Source of the DNA: Nelumbo lutea
Lineage: Eukaryota > Streptophyta > Magnoliopsida > Proteales > Nelumbonaceae
NCBI GenBank assembly: GCA_022828595.1
Contig: JAKGHH010000002.1
Location: 109,303,254-109,367,253 of the forward strand
Direction of reading: 5' to 3'
DNA length: 64,000 nucleotides
Shown one piece after another: positions 34,865 through 45,839 of the stretch. The notes below the pieces were generated by a model. The model was not told the origin of the DNA. It worked only from the letters and a program-made list of their open reading frames with translations, and searched no databases. Both the position numbers and the translations under genes were made by a program. Each line of letters begins with the position of its first letter. The stretch's first letter is position 1.

Positions 34865-37800
34865 GCCTTGGTGATCACAGCCGAGGTTGCCAACTTCAAG
34901 ATGTGGCGAATTCTAGTTGATACAGGTAGCTCCACTAATGTGCTCTTCAAGGACGCATTCGAGAAGCTTGACATCGACAAAGAGCACCTCACCCCATCAA
35001 CACTCCCCTGATGGGCTTCTTCAAGGAATCCCTCTTGCCCACTAGGAGGATAACCCTTCCCCTCCTGATTGGAGACAACGATAGCACTACGTTGACCATG
35101 GTGAATTTCATTGTGGTCCGTTGCCCTCATCTTACAACGCCATCCTTGGCAGGCCGGCCCTTAATGCTTTGCATGCTACGGTCTCCACATTCCACCTCGC
35201 CATGAAGTTCCCCACCGAGTACGACATAGCTGTAGCATGTAGAGACCAAAGAACTGCACGACAATGCTATTTGCTCTCTTGCCGAGGACCACACTCGGCT
35301 GCGGAAACATTGATGGCTGAACCCTATGATCTGCAAGATGAGGTGAAAACGCAGCGCAACCAACCTATCGAAGACCTCATCCAGGTGTCGCTCAACGAGG
35401 AAGACCTCGAGAGGATGGTCCAGGTTGGCTCTCTCCTAGATGACCACCTCCAGGAAGAACGAGCGCAGTTGTTAAGGGATCACGCTAACGTGTTCACTTG
35501 GTCAATGATAGATATGTCGGGGATTGACCCCGAGTTCATCACACACCGCTTGAATGCTGACCCTTGCTACCGACCTATCAAGCATAAGAAGAGAACTCGG
35601 GGTGCAAGTGATCACTAACGAGGTGCAGAAGTTGCTCGTCGTTGATTTCATTCAAGAAGTCAAATACCCCGACTAGCTAGCCAATGTGGTGATGGTGAAG
35701 AAGGCCAATGGGAAGTAAAGGATATGCATCAACTTCACCGACCTAAAGAAAGTCTGCCCCAAAGACAGATTCTCTCTACCAAGGATCGACCAACTCGTCG
35801 ATGCAACAGTAGGGCATGAACTCTTAAGTTTCATGGATGCCTTCTTGAGGTACAACCAGATTCGAATGCACCCTGATGACTAGGAGAAAATGGCTTTCAT
35901 CACCGACTGTGGCCTATACTCTTACAAGGTGATGCCCTTCGGCCTTAAAAACGTCGGCGCCACCTATCAGCAGCTGGTGAATGAGGTATTCAAGGATCAA
36001 TTTGGCTAAAATGTGGAAGCATATGTCAACGATATGCTCGTGAAAAGTAAGAAGGCCAAGCACCACCTTTCCGACCTAAAGGAAGTCTTTGGTACCAACC
36101 AAATGTGCCTTCGGGGTTGGCTTCGGTAAATTCCTGGGGTTCATGGTGACATAGAGGGGGATTGAAATCAATCTAGAGAAAATATAGGCCATCCTCAATG
36201 TGCAATCACCCTAAACTCACAAAGAAGTGCAACGAATCACTGGTAGAGCAGGCGCCCTCAGCAGGTTCATGTCCAAATCCGCAGACCGGTGCCTACCCTT
36301 CTTCAAAGCCCTTAAGCCACTAAAGGACTTCTAGTGGACCGAAGAATGCAAATGATCCTTTCAAGAACTAAAATAGTACATAAATTTTCCGCCTCTCCTC
36401 ACCAAAACGAGCCCAGGGGACGAGCTACTGTTCTACCTCCCGACTGGGGATGAGGTCGTCAGCTTGGTGCTGGTTAAGGAGGAAGACCAGGTATAGAGGC
36501 CGATATACCATACCAGCAAGGTCCTCAGCAACACGGAAACCCAGTACTCCAACTTGGAAAAAATGGCCCTGGCACTAGTTACCTCAGTCAGAAAGCTCAG
36601 GTTATACTTCCAGGCCCACAGTATTCAAGTGCTCACTGACCAGCCCCTCAAGCAAGTCCTCTAGAGGCCAGAAGCATTTGGCCGCCTAATCAAGTAGAGC
36701 ATAGAGCTGAGTGAGTTCGACATCAAGTACACACTCGGCCCGTGATCAAGGCTCAATCTCTGACCCACTTCAACGTCAAATGCACATTCACCACTGAGGA
36801 CCCGGCCCCGCCGCCACAAGTATGGACTATGCATGTGGATAGCTCATCAAATCAACAAGGCAACAGAGCCGGCCTCATCCCCCTTGGCCTAGAACGGTGT
36901 TAGAGCATGCCCTCAGGTTTGAGTTTAAAGCATCCAACAATGAGGCTGTGTATGAGATCTTGATCGTTGAACTTTGCCTCACCCTAGACTTGGGAGCTCG
37001 GAGAATTGAAGCCTTCAGTGACTCCCAACTGGTAGTCAACTAGATCCTCGGCCAGTTCGAGATGTGGACACCTATGATGGCGAGCTATCTACAGAAGGTA
37101 AAAGAGCTCTTTCACCGGCTTGAGCATTTCAACATCCGGCAGATTCCTCGAGCCGAAAACATACGAGCTTATGCGTGTTCAAAGCTAGCTAGCTCCCCAA
37201 AAATCAACCTCGACACAATGGTGCGGTTAGACACGCTGTCTTAGCCAAGCATCGCACTAACAACCCTCCTCATCCTCCCGGTACAGCACGGACCCCCATC
37301 ATGCAGTATCTTCGGAAAGACACACTTCCAAAAGATCAGATAAAAGCAAAGAGACTCCAGCATAGATCAGCCCAGTACTGCCTTATCCTAGGTCAGCTCT
37401 ACTGCTGCTTGCATTCTCTCCCCTACTTGGAGTGTCTCTCCTCAAGGATATCCATGAAGGCATTTGCAGAGACCACCCCCGACGCGCACACCCGGGCACG
37501 TAAGGCACTCGACAAGGTTACTTCTGGTCGACGATGAAGCAAGACACAGCCCAACTCGTTCGGAAATACGACAGTTGTCAGTGACATTCCAACCTCCATT
37601 ATTAGCCTGCAGTCCCCTTGAAGCCAATCACCAGCCCGTGGCCATTCACACAGTGAGGCATGGACATCCTTGGTCACTACCCCACTGCGGTTGCACAGAA
37701 GAATTTCCTCTTAGTTGTAGTGGACTATTTCATCAAATGGGTGGAAACCAAAGCACTAGCACACATTACCACACACAGTGCTCGAAACTTTCTCTAGCAA

Positions 37801-38460
37801 GGTATTGTCTATCGGTTTTGTATTCCATGAGTCCTCATCATAGACAACGGGACACAGTTCACAGACCAAAAGTTTGAGGCTTTCTAGACCAACTTGAGGA
37901 TTGACCACCAAACCACCGCCGTATATCAACCCCAAAGCAATGGGTAGGCCGAGGTGACCAACCAAACCTTATTTCATGTCTTGAAAACCCAGTTGGACTT
38001 GGCCAAGGGAAGGTGGGTTGAGGAACTACCGAGCATACTGTAGGCATATAGGACTACTCTACGGATGGCTACCGGAGAGACACCCTTTAGCCTAACCTAT
38101 GGGGCCGAGGCCATGGTACCCATAAAAATAGGCTCCCCAACTCTCTAGACCGAGCTTTATGATGAAGACCAAAACGACAAAGACCTCCGCATAGAGCTAA
38201 ACCTGGTAGAAGAAGCCTAGGACCGAAGACATGTCAAGATGGTAGCACAGCAACCGAGGATGGTGAAATACTATGACTACAAAATTCAAAGATGCAAGTT
38301 CAAGACGTGACCTCGTCCTCCGCAAAGTCATTATGCCCGCGCCAGGAGAAGGCAAACTCGTACCAAACTAGGAAGGGCCATACAGAGTCACCAGAGTTCT
38401 TGGACAGGGCACCTATAGACTTGAAGACCTTGATGGCCGACCAATACTATGGAGTTAGAA
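34865..38460 (+). pseudogene. pol of Tat element 1 (protease, RT, RNase H, second RNase H, integrase)
   Basis: Protease active site VDTGSS at about 34915-34932. RT at about 35600-36100 has FTDLKKVCPKDRFSLPRIDQ and MPFGLKNVGATYQQLV. Its catalytic box reads YVND instead of YVDD. RNase H runs about 36400-36640, and a second, archaeal-type RNase H about 36820-37240 (MHVDSSSNQQGNRAGL, SNNEAVYEIL). Integrase lies at about 37290-38450: zinc-binding part, VVVDYFIKWVETKALAHITT, IIDNGTQFTDQKFEAF, QPQSNG.AEVTNQTL and [15 protein letters not shown]. Stops occur at 35674, 35716, 35881, 36007, 36332, 36374, 36494, 36662, 36695 and 37041 among others, mostly TAG where Gln or Trp is expected. Confidence 0.93.
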
Positions 38461-38534
38461 CACAAGAAACCTTTGAATGTACTATCAATGATTCGATGTT
38501 AAAGAAGAGTACCTTATTCAAGCTATATGTTGAT

Positions 38535-38680
38535 TGCTCGACACACCGCAAACACACACACCCTATACAGTGCAACACTGCACACACATCATGCAAACCG
38601 TGCAATGCACAATGCACAACACACGTCACGCAACACACATCGCACAACACATACCGCACAATGCATGCGTAACTCGGCAC
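38535..38680 (+). repeat. CA-rich low-complexity segment after pol
   Basis: An irregular array of short ACACATCGCACAACAC-like units about 12-20 bp long, between the end of integrase and the antisense ORF of element 1. Confidence 0.6.
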
Positions 38681-39188
38681 ACCTCACTGACTCGACTGAT
38701 CTTCGAACGGCCTAAGCCAATGACGCATAGCTCGGCAGCATATCGCCGACCAAGTAAATCAACTCGGCTATCGACGGCCCGAGCCTAAGATAGAGAAGAA
38801 CGCCCCCACCCATCAAGGCCTGAGGGCAGTCATTAAACTCTACACACCCACTGACTAATACTTAGTTAGAGCTAGCCAAGCAACGACTATCCCTTAAAGA
38901 GCCAAAAAGCTCTCGAGACCAATAACCGAGTACTCAAAAGACAAGAGCTCGGAGCATACTCCAGCCTCACTAACCGGAGACTGAAGATTTCGGCCAACCC
39001 CAAACCTAGGCCACAACAAGATTGATGAACCCAATAAAGAAAATAAAGGAAAGAAAGAAGTGGTACACAAGTTTAGAACAAAAAGAGCAAATTTTCATTA
39101 AGTTAAGCATGCTTGGTACATAATCCAAGGCTCGACATACCGGGCAGTTACAAGGAGAACAAAGAAACAAAAGCAACCCTGCAGCAAC

Positions 39189-40925
39189 TCAACCCTTGGT
39201 GGGAGGACCAATGCCCTCATCCCCCTCCTCACCATCCTCGTACCCATCGCCCTCCTCATCAACAAGGTTGTCCGAGGCGAGAGGCGTCTTGTAATCATAA
39301 GCATCCCAGATTTGCGCAACCTTGGCCATCTCGGGACAATGGCATAGTGCTCTCCACCAGAAGACGTTGCCTTGTAGGAGCTCAAGCCATATTGATCCAC
39401 CTCCTTGTTTCAGCTGCTCCCTCTCTACCTTCAGGTCGGTAATTTGTTGCTTCAGGTTGCGCACGACATTCGCCTACTCGGCTATCTGGGTCTTTAGCTC
39501 GGCCACCTCCGCTTCCAATGTTGTTGTTTGCTTCCCAGCCTCCCGAAGCTCAACCAGTTAAGCCTTCAAGCTTAGATACTCGGAGTACTCTCTCTCATAA
39601 ATCCCCCATAGGTCTCAGAGTAGGTCAACCAAAGCAATCGCTAGGCATGCATTCTGCAGACAAAGAACTATGTTAGCACAAGAAAAAAACTACTTAAGAC
39701 AAAGGGAACAAGTACAAACTTACTCGAGCCACGACCCGAATGAGTGAGCATTCTAGGGCATCGCCGTCAGTGCCCCTGCTTTCCTAAGCAATGAATGTTG
39801 TCAGCGTTCTACGGAGCAGCTGCTCGGGAACCCCAAGCGTCTCAAGGCCGTCCTCGCTATGGACCGACCACCGCGACATGTGTATGCCCGAGCTACTGCC
39901 CCTGACTTTAGTCTGTGGATGAATGACAGTTCGGTGAACTTCTTTTGAGTCCACCACCACCACGTCCTCGTCATCATTGCCCCATTGTCTAACCCTCTTC
40001 TGGCGACGAGATGCCCTATCAGAGGACCTAAGTGGGGGACTCACCTCCGAACAAGCCTACAACTGTGCACCAACCCAGTTCTGCTTCTACCGGTTTTCCT
40101 TCATCCGGTGGACAATCTCCTCCTCGCTCACCATCTCCACACCTACACCGCTACGTCTACCTCACCGATCATGCACAAGACCAACCTCTCCTCCTAGGTG
40201 AGCATAAACCACTGGGGCTGCGGCACCTTTGTCCTTGGTAGCTGCAACACAACCGGGAAGGGGAGGCCCCTGGGACAATGCACGAAGAAGGTTTCCTTCC
40301 AATGCTTCATAGAAGAGGGGGCCCCAACCAACAACTTGATGTTCTTCCTAGTCGAGAAATAATAGTAGCCCTGCTGGTGATGTTTCAATTGGAGGAGGAA
40401 GCTCACCATACCAGTGTCAACTCGATGTCATAGACTGCACAATAAGACATAAGTTTGAACAAAAAATTAAAGGAATTCAGCATCAGCTGCACAAACAACA
40501 CTCGGTACCATCCAAACACCCTGATGACCCCTTCATTCAGAGGAAACCTCAACCCGACCTCCAAAGCTATTCTCATACATGCATACTTCGCCCAACCGAG
40601 CATCCATTGGCATCTTGCTAGGCTGTGGACACCTCATCCTGAACTCCTCAGGGATGTCATACATAGCCCGGATCCGAGCCATGTCCCTAGGGGTCAAAAC
40701 GCAGGGGGTGGTACCAAATCTACAACCAGTCTGCAAGGAATGCTCTACCTCTACTCTAGAAGGACCAACCTCGGCCTCCTCAACCTCGGTAGCCTCAAAT
40801 TCCCCGACCTCAAACTCATAATCAGAGCCACTAGAACTAGAAGAGGAACCAGAAGAGGAACAGGAAGATGGGGAAGATATCTTACCGAACTTGAAGCCGT
40901 GGAATAAAAAATGAAAGTTGAGCAA
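39189..40925 (-). pseudogene. Antisense Transposase_28-type ORF of Tat element 1, with intron
   Basis: Antisense to pol, in the region between pol and the 3' LTR. In order on the minus strand: a Ser-rich stretch (40870-40815) and a block ending RARYDIPEEFRMRC-like at 40660. Next come GLRFPLNEGVIRVFG (about 40560), YYYFSTRKNIKLLVGAPSSM (about 40345) and KHWKETFFV. These are the hallmarks of Pfam Transposase_28 ('putative gypsy type transposon'). A basic linker follows (40044-39784), then a GTAAGT...CTGCAG intron (39723-39654). The last part is a coiled coil (TTTLEAEVAELKTQI, NLKQQITDLKVEREQL) with an acidic end, stopping at 39189. Frame breaks make it non-functional. Function is unknown. Confidence 0.8.
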
Positions 40926-41979
40926 CGTGACAACCCTTTGCCGAGCTATCTAAGTAGTTCCTCTCGCAAATGGCAAAGGAGAAATGCCCGTCCACCCATT
41001 CTTATAACCCCTAGGAGCGCAAACCGAAGCTAGATCGACGGTAGAGATTAAGCACCGCTTTGACGAAGCTTGAGAAGAACAACCAATGCAAATGTAACCA
41101 TACATGCGAGGCCTCGGGAACCGAAGCGACGATCTTGACAAGCAACGGTAAGGGCATTAATTGCCCTAGTCTGCCCTAAAGCGCTGATTCAACCAACGAT
41201 GTGGATGCCCGAGGTCCGCCTAGGATCATCGGTCCGATTAGCTTCCCAGGTCTCCTCAAGATGCCCAACAACGAACTCCAACCAAAGGAGGCCACGCTGT
41301 ACCCCAAACGGGCACTCTACTCTTCGATTTTTGAACTGGGGGAGTGGTGTTCGGATTTTGAAATTTCAAGAACAAGTTCCTCAGTCAAAAAACAGAGAGC
41401 CCTTCCTCGGCGCAGCATTGCCGAGCATTAGAGAGGCCCGAGATTCGGAGCTGAACTCAACACCTTGGCATCTTCCTCGGCACAATACCATCGATCATCA
41501 TAGAGGCCTAGACTTCGAAGCTCAACTCAACACCTTGGCACCTTCCTCGGCGTAGCATTGCTGAGCATTAGAGAGGCCTAGACTTCAAAGCTCAACTCAA
41601 CACCTCGGCACAACACCACCGAGCATTAGGGAGATCCAAACCTCAAAATTCAACTCAACACCTCAGTGCTCGGTCGGGATAAATGACTACGCAATACCTC
41701 GATCGAGCACTCCCTCTCCTCGGCTCCAAAACTAGGGGAATGGTGTTTGGATTCCGAAATTAGAATTCTTAGAGTTCCGCATCCAACGATTGAAAGACTC
41801 CTCAACCACAACCCACACTGTGCTGATCCCAAATTTTGGCAAGCACTGAGGAACACCAAGGGGACCAGACGCTCAATCATACTTCAACTTGGAAGTTCCT
41901 CAACCGATGAACAAAGCATCCTGTTGTGCTACACCTTGGCCAAACACTTTATTCCTCGACTTCAGAACTGGGGGAGTGG

Positions 41980-42589
41980 TGTTCGGGTCATGGCCGAGTT
42001 GGTCTTAAGAGACTCATGGCTGCCCAGTCATCCCTCGGTCATCCCGGCCATGTCGTCATAGCTTGACCAACTCCACGATACACACTAGCTCCGTGGCCTC
42101 GGCCAGGCTACACTATTACTGTGACCCCCCATCTTATCCTCTCAGCCACATCAGCATCACATCACGCGGATATGCACAACTATGGATGAGAGGAGAGGGG
42201 ATGACAACTTTGCCGAGGAATAGGACTCTATCCCAAGGACCTCGACGGTTAACCTCATCCCAGCAACCCCGGAAGCCCAATCCGACCAGGACACAGATCT
42301 TCGGCTATAAAGAGGCATTCCCTGCTCAATGTAAGGGATCCAATTTTTGAGACCCATACTGTTACTCTGCTCGGACCAGCACCCTTATTGCTTGGCCCGA
42401 CCATCTACTACCTTCTATTGACTTGAGCGTTGGAGTGCCTACCTGGGGACAACTCCTCAGGCCTTTGACTTCCTTTCTTGATCATAGGTCTTGAATCACG
42501 ACCTTGTCCTTCCACCTCGGCCCCACCCTATTGGTAAGGACTATCTGACTACCTTCCTCAGTTCGTGCACTACCTCGGACCGAGCAACA
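41980..42589 (+). repeat. 3' LTR of Tat element 1
   Basis: 610 bp starting TGTTCGGGTCATGG directly after the purine tract at about 41967-41979. It has a TATA-like CTATAAAGAGG at about 42304-42314. It is similar to the 5' LTR, with many substitutions and one larger indel, indicating an old insertion. Confidence 0.9.
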
Positions 42590-43086
42590 TTAGTATCATT
42601 TTAGTTCAATTCTGCTTTATGAAAATGCCTCTTATTACGCTACTAGTAATTAAGCACATGCGTTGCACTTGTGAAATTTTTTTCATATTAATGAATTGAA
42701 TTTTAGATATACCATAGTTAATATAGAAATTAAAAATTAACAAAAGTAAAATATAATTCAAAATAAACTTAAATGCTTATAGCAAGTAACAATTATTATT
42801 ATTATTACTATTATTATTATTATTAAATTTGTATTCCATTTTTGTCATAAGTAAAAATAACTTTTATTTTAACAATTATTTTTACTTAATATAATGAATA
42901 CATAACATTAGAAATGTTCTCAAATGTTTTCAACAAAAATTCTATATATCTTCATTCTTTGTGTTTTATCTTTTTTTTTAATATTTAATATTTAATTATG
43001 ACATCAAGAGTTTCTTTGAAAAGTTGGATTGTTGACCCACCATCTAGATAAGAAATTAGTTTTGCTTTCAAGTTAGTTTTAAATTA

Positions 43087-43441
43087 GGAAAAATTATAGT
43101 TAGAGTCAGTTGTACATTTAAAATTAGGCTACAGGTTGGTTGAAAAACCAACAAAACTCTAACAACTGGCTTTACATTTCAAATTGTAAAACCCCCGCCA
43201 TGTCATTGAAGGCTTATGTGGTTGTTGCCAATATGGGACGCTATCCATGTTGGACACAACAAAAAGCTTATATTGAAATTGTCCTTTAATGTTGGGCGAT
43301 TGAAAAATTAAGAAAAAAGGTTTTTAGTCTCTATCTCTCCCCCCTCTCTCTCTCATTCTTAGAGTCGTCTCTCTGTCCTCAACGACAATGTGATTTGAAA
43401 ATATATAAAAATGATTTTTTGGTTAAGAAAAAAGGTTTTTA

Positions 43442-43483
<42 letters not shown>

Positions 43484-44298
43484 CTTAGAGTCATCTCTCT
43501 GTCATCAACAACAATGTAATTTGAAAATATATAAAAATGATTTTTTGGTTTTTGTATTTACATTCTTTTTATCAAATTTTCTTATTCTCTCTCTATTGAT
43601 TGATTTCCCTCAATCTCTTTCATTCTCTTTCTCCCATGCTCCCTTTCTTGTTCTTTTTTTATTTTAATTACACACTTATATGGTATTAATCAGATCGTGT
43701 AAAAGAGCATGGGACCAATTTTGTATGGTTAAAAAATCATTACACCAATTTGATAAAAATTCACAAGAAACTCTTAGCTATGAAATTTACACCAACTTGA
43801 TAGAAATTATAACTTGATTATACAAGTGGTTGGTCATTTTAGTTCTTATATACGATCTTATTAATATTGTATAAGTTTGTAAGAAAAATAAAGAAAGGGC
43901 AAAAGAGGGAGTGGGAGAAAGACTAAGGGAGGATGATAGATTGAGAGAGAGAGAGAAAGAGAAGTTTTGATTTGGCTACAGATTGAATTTGAGAGAGTGA
44001 GAGAGATAAAGGGAACGAGAGATAAAGAGATGACTATGAGAGTGAGAGAGAAGGGAGAGAGATCAAAAGACAGAGGGAGTGTGAGAGAAACTGAAAACCT
44101 ATTTTCAGTATAGGCTTTTTGTTGTGTTTAACATGGATTAAGAGTCCCATGTTGGAAATAGCCACATAAGCCTTCGATGACATGGCGGGGGTTTTTATAA
44201 TTTGAAATGTAGAGCCAGCTGTCAAAGTTTTTGTTGGTTTTTGGACCAACCTACAACCTAATTTAAAATGAACAATTGACTTTAACTATAATTTTCCA
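43087..44298. mobile_element. Non-autonomous MULE with about 200-bp TIRs
   Basis: 1212 bp. The first ~190 bp (from GGAAAAATTATAGTTAGAGT, through ACCCCCGCCATGTCATTGAAG to AAAAAGC) reappear inverted at 44105-44298. It is flanked by a perfect 9-bp duplication TTTAAATTA (43078-43086, 44299-44307). The interior contains CT and GA microsatellites in inverted arrangement and no ORF. Confidence 0.92.
43440..43482 (+). repeat. CT microsatellite within the MULE
   Basis: About 20 CT units. An adjacent segment of about 90 bp (TTCTTAGAGTC...TTTTTTGGTT) is repeated on both sides (43358 and 43480), so the run seems to have been duplicated together with flanking sequence. Confidence 0.85.
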
Positions 44299-45651
44299 TT
44301 TAAATTATATATTTCATTTATATTTTATAAAATAATTTTTGTTTGTTTATGATATCATTTAACCCAAACCACTAACCCACCACCCAAAAGGAAAAATAGT
44401 TTGATTTCTAGGTTGACATTAAATTTTGTATTACATTTCCAACATTGATAAAATTTTTTCTTATGTATACTACTTATTTTTGTTCAATATAATGAACACA
44501 TAATATTAGAGATGTATCCAATATTTTATTTTTATAAATATATAACATTAGATATGTGCCCAAAAATTTCTCTATCTTTTTTTTTTTTTGTGATTCTTTG
44601 CATTTTCCGTTTTTACAAAATTTATCATTTGACAATGGAACCATTTCATTTCTTGGTAGATTTTAAAATTGGCATTTCATTTTCATCATTAATAAAAACG
44701 CTTCTTACATTTCATACTCATTTATTTTATCTTTTATTATTTAATTATGACATTATTTATTTATCCATTTGACCCCAAATGGTCGAATTGCTTGCCTACC
44801 ACTAGGAGGGAAGGAAATGGTTTTGTTTGCAAATTACTTTTCAAAATATTTATTTTTATACTATTAAAAGTAATATTATAGATTTAATTACAAGAATTTA
44901 ATGATGAGAAAAATATATTTTAAATATAGATTTTAATGAAAGAGAATAAGAAAACATTTTTATTTTCAATTTGTTTTAAATTTTACATTCCATTTCCATC
45001 ATTAACAAAAACATTTTTCTTTATCATACTTATTATTGTTTAATATGCATTTTAAAAATGTTTCCATTTTTTTTCATTTTATTATTTAATCATGGCAACA
45101 ACATTCCATTTCCATCATTAATAAAAACATTTCTTATTTATCATATTTATTATTGTTTAATATGTATGTTAAAAATATTTTCAATTTTTTTTAATTTCTA
45201 TTTTTTTTTAATTTCATTATTTAATCGTGGCAACATGGATTGACCCATATGACTAAAAATGATTTAATTCCTTACCACCACCTAGATGAAAACACTATTT
45301 TTTCTAGGTAGAATTTAAAAGTATAAGCTTTTATGTTATTGAAATTATTAATTTATTAAGTATGAATTTAATTAATAGAACTTAATGATGAAAAGAAACA
45401 AAAAAGTTTTAAATATATGATTCAATGAACATGAATGCAAGTTAATAACTTAAATGCTGGATTTAATTAGAGGGAATTAAATACATTGAATATCTTAAAA
45501 TTACCTCTTTTCAACTCACTTAATATCAATAACCAATTACCTTATTTGCTCTCATTTTTATCAATAAATTTAAATATAGAGAGGTAAATTTTGTCCTAAA
45601 AAAATCCAGAAATATTTTTGAGGTCATTCATGCTTTTTAAAGTAGTATAGA

Positions 45652-45839
45652 TATAGATTTTATCTTTCTTCTACTTTTCCACATCAAATGCAAAACAATT
45701 AGGGTTGTTCATGAAAATGATTAAACCGATCAGTCCGACCCAATTCAATTCGAATTGGTCAATTTTCAAATAGTGTTGGTCAATTTTGGTATCTAAATTA
45801 AGAAAACCCAATAGATTGGGTCAGTTTCAGTTTGATCGT
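45652..45839. other. Short host segment between Helitron and candidate solo LTR
   Basis: Contains ACCGATC/CAATTCGAATTGG palindromic motifs like those of the GGTTAACC-type MITEs. Related motifs resume after 47981 (ACCGATTAAAACTGAAACGG), so the LTR may have landed in an AT-rich MITE. Confidence 0.4.

Larger units (their letters stand above)
32523..42589 (+). mobile_element. Ty3/gypsy retrotransposon, Tat lineage (element 1)
   Basis: A near full-length but decayed LTR retrotransposon of about 10 kb. The 5' LTR is 32523-33075 and the 3' LTR 41980-42589. A primer-site-like ATTGACACTGTTTCTGGGAA follows the 5' LTR, and the purine tract ACTGGGGGAGTGG precedes the 3' LTR. Internal order is gag, protease, RT, RNase H, an extra archaeal-type RNase H, integrase, then a 3.5-kb region with an antisense ORF. 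The additional RNase H and the antisense ORF indicate the Tat lineage. TAGTAT occurs at 32516-32521 and 42591-42596 near the borders and may include the target duplication. Many stops occur in pol, and the LTRs have diverged. Confidence 0.93.
42780..45560. repeat. Degenerate AT-rich tandem repeats inside the Helitron
   Basis: The unit CATTCCATTTCCATCATTAA...TTATTATTGTTTAATATG and the following TTATTTAATC(A/G)TGGCAACA recur back to back at 44984-45098 and 45100-45238. More diverged copies lie near 44400-44520, 44660-44760 and 42830-42960. An ATTATT microsatellite lies at 42797-42824. Confidence 0.65.
42643..45651 (-). mobile_element. Non-autonomous Helitron containing a MULE
   Basis: On the minus strand it starts TCTATACTACTTTAAAAAG at 45651, preceded by A. 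It ends ...GCAACGCATGTGCTTAATTA then CTAG at 42643, followed by T. A|TC...CTAG|T is the Helitron pattern, and the imperfect AAGTGC/TGTGCTT stem before the end fits the required 3' hairpin. Without the nested 1.2-kb MULE it would be about 1.8 kb. No Rep/helicase coding is present. It is filled with degenerate AT-rich repeats. Confidence 0.78.
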
